A DNA stretch of 64,000 nt from Aeromicrobium piscarium (GCF_007421815.1 NZ_VLNT01000005.1:24147-88146), one strand, 5' to 3'. Positions 1 to 10,347 are shown, counted from the stretch's first letter. Notes: generated by a model not told the origin, from the letters alone. Made by a program: numbers and translations.

Positions 1-87
<87 letters not shown>

Positions 88-116
88 ACCACTCGCGGTC
101 GAGATTGCACCACTGA

Positions 117-2738
117 ATGGGTGGACGCGGGGTGACCCGCGATGGCGGCGCTTCCGTAGACTGGGCGATTGTGAACACCGTCCCGGAGAAGCCCGTGCTC
201 GAAGGCCTCGAAGCCAAGTGGTCCCATGCGTGGGAGGAGCGCGGCACCTACCGCTTCGACCGCACCAAGACGCGCGAGGAGATCTACTCGATCGACACGC
301 CCCCGCCCACTGTCTCGGGGTCCCTGCACGTCGGGCACGTGTTCAGCTACACGCACACCGATGTCGTCGCGCGCTTCCAGCGCATGCGCGGCAAGGAGGT
401 GTTCTATCCGATGGGCTGGGACGACAACGGCCTGCCCACCGAACGCCGCGTGCAGAACTACTACGGTGTGCGCTGCGACCCCTCGCTGCCGTACGAACCG
501 GACTTCACACCGCCGGCCAAGCCCGATGCCAAGAAGCAGATCCCGATCAGCCGTCGCAACTTCATCGAGCTGTGCAATGAGCTGGTCCACGAGGACGAGA
601 AGGTCTTCGAGCAGCTCTGGCGCACGCTCGGCCTGTCGGTCGACTGGACGCAGACCTACACCACGATCGGCGCCGAGGCGCAGACCGTGAGCCAGCGCGC
701 CTTCCTACGCAATGTCGGCCGCGACGAGGCGTACAGCCAGGACGCGCCGACGCTGTGGGATGTCACCTTCCAGACCGCCGTGGCCCAGGCGGAACTCGAG
801 GCCCGCGAGTATCCCGGCCACTACTACCGTGTCGCGTACCAGCACGCCGACGGTCCCGTCTACATCGAGACCACCCGTCCGGAGTTGACCGCCGCGGCCG
901 TCGCGCTGATCGCGCACCCCGATGACGAGCGCTACCAGCATCTCTTCGGCGGCACCGTGACCTCGCCGCTGTTCGGTGTCGAGGTGCCGGTCATCGCCGA
1001 CACCGCCGCGGACCCTGAGAAGGGCTCGGGCATCGTGCACTGCTGCACCTTCGGCGACCTGACCGATGTGCAGTGGTGGCGCCAGTTCCAGCTGCCCAAT
1101 CGCACGGTGATCGGCCGCGACGGCCGCTTCCTGCGCGAGACCCCCGAGTGGATCGCCACCGACGGCGGCCGCGCGCTCTACGAGGAGCTCGCCGGTAAGA
1201 CCGTCTTCTCCGCCCGGGAGCTGACCGTGGCGGCGCTGCAAGAGGCGGGCGACCTCGACGGTGAGCCGAAGCCCACGCAGCGCATGGCGAACTTCTACGA
1301 GAAGGGTGACAAGCCGCTCGAGATCGTCTCCACCCGCCAGTGGTATCTCAAGAACGGCGGCCGCGACAGCGAACTCGCACAGACGCTGATCAAGCGCGGT
1401 GACGAGATCACCTTCGTGCCGGCCTACATGCAGTCGCGCCTCACCAACTGGATCGAGGGGCTCAACGGCGACTGGCTGGTCAGCCGCCAGCGCTTCTTCG
1501 GCATCCCCTTCCCGGTCTGGTACCGGCTCGACGCCGACGGCGAGCCGGACTATGAGGATCCGATCTTCGCGACCGAGGCCGAGCTGCCGGTCGATCCTGC
1601 CTCGCAGGCTCCCGCCGGCTTCGAGGAGTCGCAGCGCGGCGTCCCGGGCGGCTTCATCGCCGACCCCGATGTGCTCGACACCTGGGCGACCTCGTCGCTC
1701 ACCCCCGAGTTGGTCTGCGGCTGGGAGCGCGACAACGATCTGTTCGAGCGCACCTTCCCGATGGACGTCCGACCGCAGGGCCACGACATCATCCGGACCT
1801 GGCTGTTCAGCTCGCTGGTGCGCGCCCACCAGGAGTTCGGCACCGTGCCGTGGAAGTACGCCACGCTCTCGGGCTTCGTGGTCGACCCGGACCGCAAGAA
1901 GATGAGCAAGTCCAAGGGCAATGTCGTGGTGCCCGACGAGATCATCGACAAGTTCGGCGCCGACGCTGTGCGCTGGCGCGCGGCCGGAGCCCGCCCGGGG
2001 GCGGACTCGCCCTTCGACGAGGCACAGATGAAGGTCGGGCGCCGCCTCGCGATGAAGGTGCTCAATGCGAGCAAGTTCGTGCTCGCCGCGGAGGACGCCT
2101 ACGGACTCGGCGCGGACGCCTCCTTCCTCGACCCCGCCAAGGTCACCGAGCCCCTCGACCGTGCGCTGCTCACGGGCCTGCAGTCGGTGGCCCGCGAGGC
2201 GACCGAGCACTTCGAGGCCTTCGACTACACCTCCGCTCTGGAGGTCACGGAGAAGTTCTTCTGGGACTTCTGCGACGACTACCTCGAGCTGGTCAAGGAG
2301 CGGGCGCGGCGCGACGATGCCGCCGGCGACTCGGCCAAGGCCACGTTCGTGCTGGCGCTGTCGGCACAGCTGCGTCTGCTCGCGCCGTTCCTGCCGTACG
2401 TGACCGAGGAGGTCTGGTCCTGGTGGCAGGAGGGCTCGATCCACCGCGCCGGCTGGCCGACCGTCGAGGCCGACCTCGCGGTCGAGACGCAGGACGCCGG
2501 GCTGCTCTCGGTGGCGGCACAAGCACTCGCGGGCATCCGCGGGGCCAAGTCGACCGCCAAGGTCAGCCAGCGCACCGAGGTCACGGCCGTGACGGTCGCC
2601 GGGCGTTCAGCGGACCTGGAGACCCTCGGCCTGGCACTCGGGGATGTGAAGGCCGCGGGCCGGGTGACCGGCGAGGTCACGACGACCCCCGACGACTCGG
2701 CCTCCGAGCTCACCGTCACCGCCACTCTGGCCGAGTAG
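117..2738 (+). CDS. valS: Valyl-tRNA synthetase, archaeal-type
   Basis: Cytoplasmic class I aminoacyl-tRNA synthetase charging tRNA-Val. The HIGH-type motif reads HVGH near residue 71, inside [13 protein letters not shown], and the KMSKS loop reads KKMSKSKGN near residue 593. The block [16 protein letters not shown] near residue 105 and the PPPTVSG version of the first motif are typical of the archaeal/rickettsial ValRS type rather than the usual bacterial PPPNVTG type. The editing domain lies between the two catalytic halves and the anticodon-binding domain follows. The open frame gives 873 residues. An in-frame GTG at 171 would remove 18 poorly conserved residues and fits homologues better, but neither start has a clear ribosome site. 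The gene stands alone, facing ptsI across a repeat-filled gap. Confidence 0.93.
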   Translation: MGGRGVTRDGGASVDWAIVNTVPEKPVLEGLEAKWSHAWEERGTYRFDRTKTREEIYSIDTPPPTVSGSLHVGHVFSYTHTDVVARFQRMRGKEVFYPMGWDDNGLPTERRVQNYYGVRCDPSLPYEPDFTPPAKPDAKKQIPISRRNFIELCNELVHEDEKVFEQLWRTLGLSVDWTQTYTTIGAEAQTVSQRAFLRNVGRDEAYSQDAPTLWDVTFQTAVAQAELEAREYPGHYYRVAYQHADGPVYIETTRPELTAAAVALIAHPDDERYQHLFGGTVTSPLFGVEVPVIADTAADPEKGSGIVHCCTFGDLTDVQWWRQFQLPNRTVIGRDGRFLRETPEWIATDGGRALYEELAGKTVFSARELTVAALQEAGDLDGEPKPTQRMANFYEKGDKPLEIVSTRQWYLKNGGRDSELAQTLIKRGDEITFVPAYMQSRLTNWIEGLNGDWLVSRQRFFGIPFPVWYRLDADGEPDYEDPIFATEAELPVDPASQAPAGFEESQRGVPGGFIADPDVLDTWATSSLTPELVCGWERDNDLFERTFPMDVRPQGHDIIRTWLFSSLVRAHQEFGTVPWKYATLSGFVVDPDRKKMSKSKGNVVVPDEIIDKFGADAVRWRAAGARPGADSPFDEAQMKVGRRLAMKVLNASKFVLAAEDAYGLGADASFLDPAKVTEPLDRALLTGLQSVAREATEHFEAFDYTSALEVTEKFFWDFCDDYLELVKERARRDDAAGDSAKATFVLALSAQLRLLAPFLPYVTEEVWSWWQEGSIHRAGWPTVEADLAVETQDAGLLSVAAQALAGIRGAKSTAKVSQRTEVTAVTVAGRSADLETLGLALGDVKAAGRVTGEVTTTPDDSASELTVTATLAE

Positions 2739-2760
2739 GACCGCGTCCACTCAGCCGGGC

Positions 2761-2896
2761 GTGGTTTCGATACGGCCCTCATTCCTCCCCCGCAAGCGGG
2801 AGGTGCCCCCAGGGCCTACTCAACCACCGAGAAGCGCACGATCATCGGTGGTTGAGTAGCCAGAAGCCGTTCACGGACGACCCGTATCGACACCAC
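2761..2896. repeat. Dispersed repeat family A, full nested-palindrome copy
   Basis: The valS/ptsI gap holds a nested inverted repeat. Outer arms at 2761-2775 and 2882-2896 (GTGGTTTCGATACGG and its near-perfect complement) enclose a perfect 15-bp stem, CTACTCAACCACCGA, at 2816-2830 and 2845-2859, plus a small CTCCC/GGGAG hairpin. The same modules recur at 12784-12864 and 34355-34461, so this is a dispersed intergenic element. It sits between convergent genes and could also act as a bidirectional terminator. Confidence 0.7.
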
Positions 2897-2946
2897 GGGA
2901 CTGTGGGTGGTTGCGCTCTGTGACGGCTGCACCTGGCCCGCACGGG

Positions 2947-4599
2947 TCAGCCGGTGATGGCGCGGGCGGCCTCGCGGGCGGCCTCGGGAGTGCTGGCGGC
3001 CAGCGCAGCCTCGGCGGCCTGTTGACACTGTTCCAGGGTGACGGTCGACAGCTTGGCACCCACCAGCGGAGCGGCGGTGCCGGCTGAGGACAGCGACGTG
3101 ATCCCGAGGCCCGTCAGCACGCAGGCGAGCAGCGGATCGGCTGCGGCCTCGCCACACACCCCCACCGGCTTACCCGCCTCCTGGCCCGCGCGCGCCGCGA
3201 TGGCCATGAGCTCCAGTAGAGCCGGCTGCCACGGATCGTTGAGCGCGGCCAACGACGGCGTCATGCGGTCCGCGGCGAAGGTGTACTGGGCGAGATCGTT
3301 GGTGCCGATCGACAGGAAGTCCACGTGCCGCAGGAGGCGATCGGCGTGCAGGGCGGCACTGGGGATCTCGATCATGACCCCTGGCACGAGGCCCACGGAG
3401 CGGGCGCGCGAGGCGAACCACGCGGCCTCGTCCTCGGTCGCGACCATCGGCGCCATGGTCCACACCGGCCCCTCGCTGTCGGCGGCGGCCTGGGCGATCG
3501 CCTCGAGCTGGCGATCGAGCAGTCCTTCGTCGCGCTGCCCGAGCCGCATGCCGCGCACGCCGAGCGCAGGATTGGGCTCGTCGGGGATCGTGGCGAAGGC
3601 GACCGGCTTGTCCGAGCCCGCGTCGAGCGTGCGGACGACCACCTTGCGCGAGCCCAGCGCCGTCAGCACAGGCCGGTAGATCTCGGCCTGCTCCTCGACG
3701 CCCGGCTCCGTCTCACGGTCGAGGAAGCACAGCTCGGTGCGGAAGAGCCCGACGCCCTCGACGGGCTTGTCGGCCACTGCGCGAGCCGATGCGCCGTCCT
3801 GCACGTTCGCGAGGATCTCGACGCGATGACCATCGGAGGTGGCGCCCGGGCCCGTCCACGAGGCGGCGGCCTCGCCCACCTTGCGCGCAGCCTCCGTGCG
3901 CTCCGCGACCATCTGCGGGTCCGGCTCGACGACGATGTCGCCCGTCGCGCCGTCGACGAGGACCGGGAGGCCCACCTCGACATCGTCGAGGCCCTCCACG
4001 CCGACCACGCAGGGGATTCCGAGCTGTCGCGAGATGATCGAGGTGTGGCTGGTCGGACCACCCAGTGATGTCGCGATCGCGACGACGAGCGCCGGGTCGA
4101 GACCCGCGGTGTCGGCAGGGGCCAGGTCATCGGCCAGCAGCACGGCGGGCTCGGCCGGGGCGGGGATGCCGGGCTCGGGCTGGCCGGAGAGCTCGGCGAC
4201 GATGCGATCGCGGACATCGCGCAGGTCGGTGACCCGCTCGGCCATCAGACCGCCGGCCGACCTGAACATCGCCGCGAGATCGTCGACGGCCCCGTCGATG
4301 GCGGCGTACAGACCGTTGGCCTCGCCGAGACGCTTCTGGACCAACGCGACCAGGCCGCGGTCGCGCGCGATGCCGGCGGTCGCGGTCAGCACCTCCGAGG
4401 CGGCACCGCTGGCACGACCGGCACGCTCCTGCAACCGTCCGGCCACGACCTCGGCGGCAGCGCTGAAACGCTCGGCGCCCTCGGTCGCATCGAGCTGCGG
4501 ATCATCGGCGGGGATCGTCGGGCGAGGCATGGGACGGACGACGGGACCGCTGCCGACTCCCGGCACGACGGCGGTTCCGTGCAACGTGATCTGGGCCAT
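2947..4599 (-). CDS. ptsI: PTS enzyme I (phosphoenolpyruvate-protein phosphotransferase)
   Basis: Cytoplasmic first enzyme of the sugar phosphotransferase system; it takes phosphate from phosphoenolpyruvate and passes it to HPr. The phospho-accepting His is in GGPTSHTSII near residue 184, the swivelling-domain signature. The C-terminal TIM-barrel carries GVRGMRLG near residue 345 and the active-site Cys motif GVCGEAAADP near residue 482. At 550 residues it is slightly shorter than typical enzymes I but contains all domains. It is divergent from fruR-fruK, so the 103-bp gap at 4600-4702 should hold both promoters. No ptsH or fruA gene lies nearby, so its partners must be encoded elsewhere. Confidence 0.95.
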   Translation of the reverse strand: MAQITLHGTAVVPGVGSGPVVRPMPRPTIPADDPQLDATEGAERFSAAAEVVAGRLQERAGRASGAASEVLTATAGIARDRGLVALVQKRLGEANGLYAAIDGAVDDLAAMFRSAGGLMAERVTDLRDVRDRIVAELSGQPEPGIPAPAEPAVLLADDLAPADTAGLDPALVVAIATSLGGPTSHTSIISRQLGIPCVVGVEGLDDVEVGLPVLVDGATGDIVVEPDPQMVAERTEAARKVGEAAASWTGPGATSDGHRVEILANVQDGASARAVADKPVEGVGLFRTELCFLDRETEPGVEEQAEIYRPVLTALGSRKVVVRTLDAGSDKPVAFATIPDEPNPALGVRGMRLGQRDEGLLDRQLEAIAQAAADSEGPVWTMAPMVATEDEAAWFASRARSVGLVPGVMIEIPSAALHADRLLRHVDFLSIGTNDLAQYTFAADRMTPSLAALNDPWQPALLELMAIAARAGQEAGKPVGVCGEAAADPLLACVLTGLGITSLSSAGTAAPLVGAKLSTVTLEQCQQAAEAALAASTPEAAREAARAITG

Positions 4600-4701
4600 G
4601 GTCAGAGCCTACCGACAACCGGTCGCGAGGTCGCGGCCCCGTGGGCTAATATCCACACAAAACCACGTCGATCCTCACGATCGGTCATCCGAGGGGGTGC
4701 C

Positions 4702-5463
4702 ATGTACGCCGCCGAACGCCAGGCGATGCTCGCCGAGCGGCTCCTGCACGAGGGCCGCCTCGTCGTCGTCGACGTGGCCGGCGAGCTCGGAGTCTCCGGC
4801 GAGACGGTGCGACGCGACCTCGCGGTCCTCGAGCGCGACGGCATCGCGCAGCGGGTCCACGGCGGTGCCGTTCCGGCCCGCTCGCTCCTGGGCGAGACCG
4901 CACTCGCTCAGCGGGAGACCCAGTACCAGGCGCAGAAGAAGCGCATCGCCCGCGCCGCCCTGGACTTCGTCCCCGTCGGAGGCAGTGTCGGCTTCGACGC
5001 CGGGAGCACGGTCGAACAGCTCGTCGAGCTCCTCCCCGCCGACGCGGAGCTGACGATCCTCACCCATGCCGTGCCCATCGCGGCGAAGCTGACCACCCTC
5101 GGGGAGGCGGACGTCCACGTCATCGGCGGCCGCATCCGGGGCATCACCGGCGCGGCCGTCGGGCAACGGGCGGTGGAGGCTTACCACCAGGCGCGGATCG
5201 ATGTGGCTTTCCTGGGCACCAATGGCATCAGTGACTCCCACGGCTTCAGCACCCATGATGCCGACGAGGCGGCCGTCAAGCGCGCCCTCGCCGAAGCAGC
5301 CCGACTCGTCGTCGTCGTCGCCGACGCGAGCAAGCTCGGCGCCGAACCCGTCTTCACCTTCGCCGATCTGGCGGATGTCGATGTGCTCGTGACCGATACC
5401 GGCGCGAGCGACCATGCCCTGGCGCGTCTGCGCGAGGCCGGAATCGAGGTGCTCTGCGCATGA
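4702..5463 (+). CDS. fruR: DeoR-family regulator, probable fructose operon repressor
   Basis: A 253-residue DeoR/GlpR-type transcription factor. The N-terminal winged helix-turn-helix includes VSGETVRRDLAVLE near residues 33-46. The C-terminal sugar-phosphate sensor includes GFDAGSTVEQLVELLP and TNGISDSHGFSTHDADEA. The frame stays open upstream, but ATG 4702 is preceded by GAGGGGG at 4690-4695 and matches family N-termini, so it is preferred. Its TGA overlaps the fruK ATG by four bases, so the two are translationally coupled. By analogy with other FruR proteins it probably responds to fructose 1-phosphate and controls this locus; that role is inferred from position. Confidence 0.92.
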   Translation: MYAAERQAMLAERLLHEGRLVVVDVAGELGVSGETVRRDLAVLERDGIAQRVHGGAVPARSLLGETALAQRETQYQAQKKRIARAALDFVPVGGSVGFDAGSTVEQLVELLPADAELTILTHAVPIAAKLTTLGEADVHVIGGRIRGITGAAVGQRAVEAYHQARIDVAFLGTNGISDSHGFSTHDADEAAVKRALAEAARLVVVVADASKLGAEPVFTFADLADVDVLVTDTGASDHALARLREAGIEVLCA

Positions 5464-6389
5464 TCGTGACCCTGACCCCGAACCCGAGCGTCGATCGCAC
5501 GATCCAGCTCGCCGCGCCGCTCGACCGCGGCGGTGTCATCCGCTCCCGGTCGACCCACGACGACCCCGGCGGCAAGGGTGTCAACGTGGCGCAGGTGGTC
5601 CGCGCCGCCGGCGAGCGGACGCTCGCGATCCTCCCCGGTGATGCCGACGATCCGCTCGTCCGTCAGCTGCGTGAGCGGGCGCTCCCCCATGAGGCCGTCG
5701 ACCTCGGTGCCCCGCTACGGGTCAACCTCACCCTGGCCGAGGACGACGGCACCACGACCAAGATCAACGAGCCCGGCCCCGAGCTCCTGTCCGAGGTGCG
5801 CGAGCGGCTCGCCACCGCCGTCATCGCGGCTGCCGCCGATGCCACCTGGGTGGCCCTCTGCGGTTCGCTTCCTCCGGGCGCGCCCGCCCACTGGTACGGG
5901 GATCTCGCCGCACAGGTCGACGCTCCGGTGGCCCTCGACACGTCGGGCGCCGCACTCGCCGCCGCGGTCGAGCGGGCCCCGGAGTCGCTGGCCCTGATCA
6001 AGCCCAATTCCGACGAGCTCGGCGAGCTCCTCGGGGTGCCCGCCTCCGAGTTCGAGGGTGATCCCCTCCGCGCCGGCGAGCGAGCACGACCGCTGCTGGA
6101 CCGCGGACTCGGCGCGATCCTGCTGACTCTCGGGGCCCAAGGGGCGCTGCTGCTACGCCCGGACGGCATCTGGGCGGCCGACGCTCCCCGTATCTCGGCC
6201 CGGAGCACGGTCGGCGCCGGTGACTCTTCCCTCGCGGGCTACCTGCTGGGGTCGCTGCGCGGCGCCGATCCGGGAGAATGTCTCGCGCTCGCGGTCTCCT
6301 ACGGCAGTGCCGCGGCCTCCCTGCCCGGCTCCCAGATGCCCACGCCCGACGACCTTCTCGACTTGCCCGCCGTCCGCCGCCTGGCCTGA
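5460..6389 (+). CDS. fruK: 1-phosphofructokinase
   Basis: PfkB-family kinase converting fructose 1-phosphate to fructose 1,6-bisphosphate, which links PTS fructose uptake to glycolysis. It begins MIVTLTPNPSVDRT, has the substrate-binding block DDPGGKGVNVAQV near residue 35 and the PfkB catalytic signature TVGAGDSSLAGYL near residue 250 with its general-base Asp. At 309 residues it has the usual family length. It is coupled to fruR by an ATGA overlap. In many actinobacteria fruA and ptsH follow, but here the gene ends in a perfect hairpin and the next gene is an unrelated oxidoreductase on the other strand. Confidence 0.95.
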   Translation: MIVTLTPNPSVDRTIQLAAPLDRGGVIRSRSTHDDPGGKGVNVAQVVRAAGERTLAILPGDADDPLVRQLRERALPHEAVDLGAPLRVNLTLAEDDGTTTKINEPGPELLSEVRERLATAVIAAAADATWVALCGSLPPGAPAHWYGDLAAQVDAPVALDTSGAALAAAVERAPESLALIKPNSDELGELLGVPASEFEGDPLRAGERARPLLDRGLGAILLTLGAQGALLLRPDGIWAADAPRISARSTVGAGDSSLAGYLLGSLRGADPGECLALAVSYGSAAASLPGSQMPTPDDLLDLPAVRRLA

Positions 6390-6414
6390 TCTCCCCGGTC
6401 AGGCCAGGCGGCGG
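6374..6414 (+). terminator. Perfect 16-bp hairpin overlapping the fruK stop codon
   Basis: Positions 6374-6389 and 6399-6414 form a perfect 16-bp stem with a 9-base loop. The left arm contains the last codons and the stop of fruK. There is no following T-run, which is common for actinobacterial terminators. It probably ends the fruR-fruK transcript and may also protect the 3' end. Confidence 0.75.
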
Positions 6415-6418
6415 CCAG

Positions 6419-6449
6419 CACCGATGATGCGATGCATCACCATCGGTCC
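6419..6449. repeat. Compact copy of palindromic element D
   Basis: A short imperfect palindrome begins CACCGATGATG and ends ATCGGTCC. The same two flanks recur at 37120-37176, where they form a 14-bp perfect stem around an extra 26 bases. It lies between convergent fruK and the Rv2449c-like gene, so a terminator role for the leftward gene is also possible. Confidence 0.45.
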
Positions 6450-6489
6450 GCTCGCCGCGTCAACGTCATCATGCACGCTGACGTGTGGA

Positions 6490-7641
6490 TCAGCGGGCGC
6501 GGAAGGTGATGCCGGCGTCGATCAGCCGGTCGATGAGCGGGCGGCCCATCGCGGTCGCGGTGGTCAGCTGACCACTCACCCGCGGCACGTCGTCGAAGGC
6601 CAGGCACATCGCGGCCTCGGCCAGCATCTTGGCGGTCTCGTCGTATCCGGGGTCGCCTCCGGAGACCTCCGTCTCGATACGCTCGCCTCCGCCCTCACCC
6701 ATCAGAGTCAAGGTGAACCAGGACGATGCCCGCCGCTCCTGGCTCGGCCCGTCCCCCGCCTTCTGCGCCGTGAGCAGGAGCTTGCGGGTCGGCCCGAACT
6801 GGGCCCCCAGCACCGCCACCCCGAGGCCGAGACCGGCGGCAATCGCCATACGCGCCGTATGGAAGTGCGCGAAGTGCTCGTAGCGGAAATCGGGCCCGTA
6901 GACGTCGAGTGCTCGCGCCGATCGCAAGACGATCTGGGGGTCGATCGTCGGCAGCGGGACGGCGTAGCCGCGCACCCCTGATGCCCGCCCCGGCCTGCCA
7001 CCGCCGCGCACCCGACGCCCCTCCGGTCGTCGCTCGTGCTTCCGGCGCTCGGCGGCCGCGCGCTCGGCCAGGGTGATCTGCGAGAACTGGGTGACGGCCG
7101 AGTGATAGGTGCCACCGGAGAACGAGGCGTTGGCACGGATGTAGCCCTTGACGGTGATCGGGACGTCAGCGGGCAACCGTTCGACGAGATCGAGGACGCC
7201 GAGGTCGTAGGGCACCGAATCGAAACCGCAGGCATGCACCAGGCGGGCGCCCGTGCTGCGCGCGATCTCGTGGTACTTCAGCCACATGGCATCGACGAAG
7301 CCCGGCTCGCCGGTCAGATCGAGGTAGCCGATCCCGGCCTCCGCGGCGGCCTTGACCGCGGGCTCGCCGTACTGCAGGTACGGGCCCACGGTGGAGACGA
7401 GCACACGGGTGCCCGCGGCCATCCGGTTCATACTCGCCTGGTCACCGTGATCGGCGACGACGACCTCCGGCACGACCCCGCCCTCGGACTCGATGCGGTC
7501 GGCGATCGTCTGGAGCTTGTCGGCGGAACGGCCGGCGATGGCCCAGCGGGCGTCGGCAGGCAGATGCAGCGCGAGGTAGTCGGCCGTCAAGCCTCCGGTG
7601 AAGCCGGTCGCGCCGAAGAGGGTGAGATCGACAGGGGTCAT
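6490..7641 (-). CDS. Saccharopine dehydrogenase-like oxidoreductase (Rv2449c / trans-acting enoyl reductase family)
   Basis: A 383-residue NAD(P)-binding protein. The Rossmann motif is LFGATGFTGGLTADYL at residues 8-23, followed by AGRSADKLQ for cofactor binding, VLVSTVGPYLQYGEP and the family hallmark ACGFDSVPYDLG near residue 140. Mycobacterial relatives include Rv2449c and the trans-acting enoyl reductase of phthiocerol lipid synthesis, but most members have no assigned substrate. Its place beside clpX resembles the mycobacterial arrangement. A hydrophobic patch near residues 270-285 may attach it to membranes. Family assignment is secure; function is not. Confidence 0.88.
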   Translation of the reverse strand: MTPVDLTLFGATGFTGGLTADYLALHLPADARWAIAGRSADKLQTIADRIESEGGVVPEVVVADHGDQASMNRMAAGTRVLVSTVGPYLQYGEPAVKAAAEAGIGYLDLTGEPGFVDAMWLKYHEIARSTGARLVHACGFDSVPYDLGVLDLVERLPADVPITVKGYIRANASFSGGTYHSAVTQFSQITLAERAAAERRKHERRPEGRRVRGGGRPGRASGVRGYAVPLPTIDPQIVLRSARALDVYGPDFRYEHFAHFHTARMAIAAGLGLGVAVLGAQFGPTRKLLLTAQKAGDGPSQERRASSWFTLTLMGEGGGERIETEVSGGDPGYDETAKMLAEAAMCLAFDDVPRVSGQLTTATAMGRPLIDRLIDAGITFRAR

Positions 7642-7713
7642 CGCGTCAGCGTACGTGATCTCGATACGGCTCGCCCGCAGAGCGGACTCCCTGCCCGATC
7701 GCCGAATCCGAGG

Positions 7714-8985
7714 TCAGCTGGCCTTCTTGTTGACCTCGTCGTGGGTCAGGACCGTGGGCAGCGCGTCGCTGGTGACCGTGTCGGCGGTGACGATCACCTT
7801 GGCGACATCCTCGCGCGCGGGGATGTCGTACATGATCGGCTGGAGAACCGCCTCGATGATCGAGCGCAGGCCGCGGGCGCCGGTGTCGCGGGCGAGGGCC
7901 AGATCGGCCATCGCCTCGCAGGCCTCGTCGGTGAACTCGAGCTCGACGTCGTCGATATCGAAGAGCCGCGCATACTGCTTGGTGAGCGCGTTCTTGGGGT
8001 CGGTCAGGATCGACACGAGCGCCGAACGATCGAGCTTGTCGACCGCTGCGATGACCGGCAGACGACCGATGAACTCCGGGATGAGACCGAACTTGAGCAG
8101 GTCCTCCGGGAGCACCGAGGAGTACAGCTTCTCGACCGGAGGCGCGGTGTCCTCCTCGGTCGGCGCGACATTGAAACCGAGGCTCTGCTTGCCGCTGCGC
8201 TGCTCGATGATCTCCTCGAGGCCGGCGAAGGCACCGCCCACGATGAACAGCACATTGGTGGTGTCGATCTGGATGAACTCCTGGTGCGGATGCTTACGTC
8301 CACCCTGAGGCGGCACCGAGGCCGTGGTGCCCTCCAGGATCTTCAGCAACGCCTGCTGCACGCCCTCGCCGGAGACATCGCGGGTGATCGACGGGTTCTC
8401 GCTCTTGCGGGAGATCTTGTCGATCTCGTCGATGTAGATGATGCCCGTCTCGGCCTTCTTGACGTCGTAGTCGGCGGCCTGGATGAGCTTCAGCAGGATG
8501 TTCTCGACATCCTCGCCGACATAGCCCGCCTCCGTCAGCGCGGTCGCGTCGGCGATCGCGAAGGGGACGTTGAGCATCCGTGCGAGGGTCTGCGCGAGAT
8601 AGGTCTTGCCGCAACCGGTGGGGCCGACCATGAGGATATTGGACTTGGCCAGCTCCACGCCCTCGCCGGCGCTCACCCGGCCAGCGGCCTGCGCCTGGAC
8701 ACGCTTGTAATGGTTGTAGACCGCGACAGCGAGGGACCGCTTGGCGCGGTCCTGGCCGATGACGTAACCGCCCAGGAAGTCGAAGATCTCGTGGGGCTTG
8801 GGCAGCTCGCCGAGGCTGACCTCGACACTCTCGCTGAGCTCCTCCTCGATGATCTCGTTGCAGAGGTCGATGCACTCATCACAGATGTAGACGCCGGGCC
8901 CGGCGATGAGCTTCTTGACCTGCTTCTGGCTCTTGCCGCAGAACGAGCATTTGAGAAGGTCGGCGGTCTCGCCAATGCGTGCCAT
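7714..8985 (-). CDS. clpX: ATP-dependent Clp protease ATPase subunit ClpX
   Basis: AAA+ unfoldase that feeds proteins to ClpP1P2. The N-terminal C4 zinc domain is intact (Cys13, Cys16, Cys35, Cys38 from the chosen start). Walker A is [12 protein letters not shown] near residue 120, Walker [11 protein letters not shown] near residue 182, and the sensor/arginine-finger region [13 protein letters not shown] is present. The frame is open further upstream, but ATG 8985 gives the canonical [18 protein letters not shown] start and has AGGAAA eight bases ahead. It is the third gene of a leftward clpP1-clpP2-clpX set, 153 bases after clpP2, and at 423 residues is of normal length. Confidence 0.97.
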   Translation of the reverse strand: MARIGETADLLKCSFCGKSQKQVKKLIAGPGVYICDECIDLCNEIIEEELSESVEVSLGELPKPHEIFDFLGGYVIGQDRAKRSLAVAVYNHYKRVQAQAAGRVSAGEGVELAKSNILMVGPTGCGKTYLAQTLARMLNVPFAIADATALTEAGYVGEDVENILLKLIQAADYDVKKAETGIIYIDEIDKISRKSENPSITRDVSGEGVQQALLKILEGTTASVPPQGGRKHPHQEFIQIDTTNVLFIVGGAFAGLEEIIEQRSGKQSLGFNVAPTEEDTAPPVEKLYSSVLPEDLLKFGLIPEFIGRLPVIAAVDKLDRSALVSILTDPKNALTKQYARLFDIDDVELEFTDEACEAMADLALARDTGARGLRSIIEAVLQPIMYDIPAREDVAKVIVTADTVTSDALPTVLTHDEVNKKAS

Positions 8986-9138
8986 CAGGCGTTTCCTTTC
9001 CAGTGGGCCGCGGCGCGGCCCCGGCGGCGTCATCTCGTCCGCAGCGGATCGTCGTGGATTGCTCCACGATAACCGCGCGAGCGGCGAACGTGCAGACGCC
9101 GCCGAGGCGGGTCGTGCCGTGTCGCGAGGGCGACGGGC

Positions 9139-9741
9139 TCAGAAGCCCGGCGTCTTGAGGGTCTCGAGGACCTGGTCGATGATCCCGTATTCCTTGGCCT
9201 CATTGGCCGTGAGGATCTTGTCGCGCTCGACATCGCGACTGACCTCCTCGGGCGTCTTGCCCGAGGCCTCGGCGATCATGTTCTCCAACAGCGAACGCAT
9301 GCGGAGGATCTCATTGGCCTGGATCTCCAGATCCGAGATCTGACCGCCGGTGCCCTCGGTGTAGGGCTGGTGGATCAGCACGCGGCTGTTGGGCAGCGCG
9401 AACCGCTTGCCCGGCGTGCCGGCGGCCAGCAGCACCGCGGCAGCCGACGCGGCCTGCCCGGTGCAGAAGGTCTGGATATCGGGCTTGATGTAGCGCATCG
9501 TGTCGTAGATCGCCGTCAGCGCCGTGAAGGAGCCGCCCGGGCTGTTGATGTAGATGCTCACATCGCGGTCGGGGTCCATCGACTGCAGGCACAGCAGCTG
9601 CGCGGTGAGGGCGTTGGAGACATCGTCGGTGATCGGCGTCCCGAGGAAGATGATGCGCTCCTCGAAAAGCTTGGCGAAGGGATCGACGCGCCGGAACCCG
9701 TAGGACGTGCGCTCTTCCCACTGCGGGATGTAGTAGCTCAT
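9139..9741 (-). CDS. clpP2: Clp protease proteolytic subunit 2
   Basis: Serine peptidase ring subunit working with ClpP1 in a mixed ClpP1P2 tetradecamer, as in mycobacteria. The catalytic residues are visible: Ser99 in [11 protein letters not shown], His124 in VLIHQPY and Asp174 in ERDKIL. The GSF turn after INSPGG and the 200-residue length fit the actinobacterial ClpP2 group. Its ATG overlaps the clpP1 stop by four bases, giving translational coupling and balanced synthesis of the two rings. Confidence 0.96.
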   Translation of the reverse strand: MSYYIPQWEERTSYGFRRVDPFAKLFEERIIFLGTPITDDVSNALTAQLLCLQSMDPDRDVSIYINSPGGSFTALTAIYDTMRYIKPDIQTFCTGQAASAAAVLLAAGTPGKRFALPNSRVLIHQPYTEGTGGQISDLEIQANEILRMRSLLENMIAEASGKTPEEVSRDVERDKILTANEAKEYGIIDQVLETLKTPGF

Positions 9742-10340
9742 CGGCGGACATCTCCTGCGGTCGAGACGACGTGGTCGATCAGGCCGTACTCCTTGGCCTG
9801 CTCGGGGGTGAACCAGCGGTCGCGGTCCGAGTCCAGCTCGATCTGCTCGATCGACTGACCCGAGTGCTGTGCCTGCAGCTCGTTGAGCTGCTTCTTCAGC
9901 AGGATCGACTGCTCGGCCTGGATGCGGATGTCCGATGCCGAGCCGCCGATACCGCCCGAGGGCTGGTGCATCATGATGCGTGTATGCGGCAGTGCGTAGC
10001 GCTTGCCGGGCGTGCCGGCCGCCAGCAGGAACTGGCCCATCGACGCGGCCAGGCCCATGCCGAGCGTGACGACGTCGTTCGAGACGTACTGCATGGTGTC
10101 GTACATCGCCATGCCGGCGTCGACGGAGCCACCAGGGCTGTTGATGTAGAAGAGGATGTCGGCGTCAGGGTCCTCGGCGTTGAGCAGCAGCATCTGAGCG
10201 CAGATCGCGTTGGCGTTCTGGTCACGGACCTCCGCGCCGAGGAACACGATGCGTTCCTTCAGCAGGCGGTTGTAGATGTGGCCGTCAAGATCCGAAGGGC
10301 CGACCTCAGCGGACAACTGGGGAGTCATCGGAGTGTTCAC
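9738..10340 (-). CDS. clpP1: Clp protease proteolytic subunit 1
   Basis: First gene of the clpP1-clpP2 pair. The triad is Ser100 in GLAASMGQF, His125 in IMMHQPSGG and Asp174 in DSDRDRWF. The frame opens at 10376, but a GTG at 10340 lies exactly seven bases downstream of a TAGGGT -10 hexamer, which is the spacing expected for a leaderless actinobacterial transcript. A later ATG at 10328 has no ribosome site. I therefore prefer 10340 (200 residues). Its TGA overlaps the clpP2 ATG. Confidence 0.95.
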   Translation of the reverse strand: MNTPMTPQLSAEVGPSDLDGHIYNRLLKERIVFLGAEVRDQNANAICAQMLLLNAEDPDADILFYINSPGGSVDAGMAMYDTMQYVSNDVVTLGMGLAASMGQFLLAAGTPGKRYALPHTRIMMHQPSGGIGGSASDIRIQAEQSILLKKQLNELQAQHSGQSIEQIELDSDRDRWFTPEQAKEYGLIDHVVSTAGDVRR

Positions 10341-10347
10341 GTCACCG

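Noticed and set aside
705..2522. A 605-codon minus-strand frame
   Set aside because: It is the shadow of valS; composition is Arg/Gly/Leu-rich as expected for antisense high-GC DNA.
7036..9072. A 678-codon plus-strand frame
   Set aside because: It spans the antisense of clpX and the Rv2449c-like gene and matches no family.
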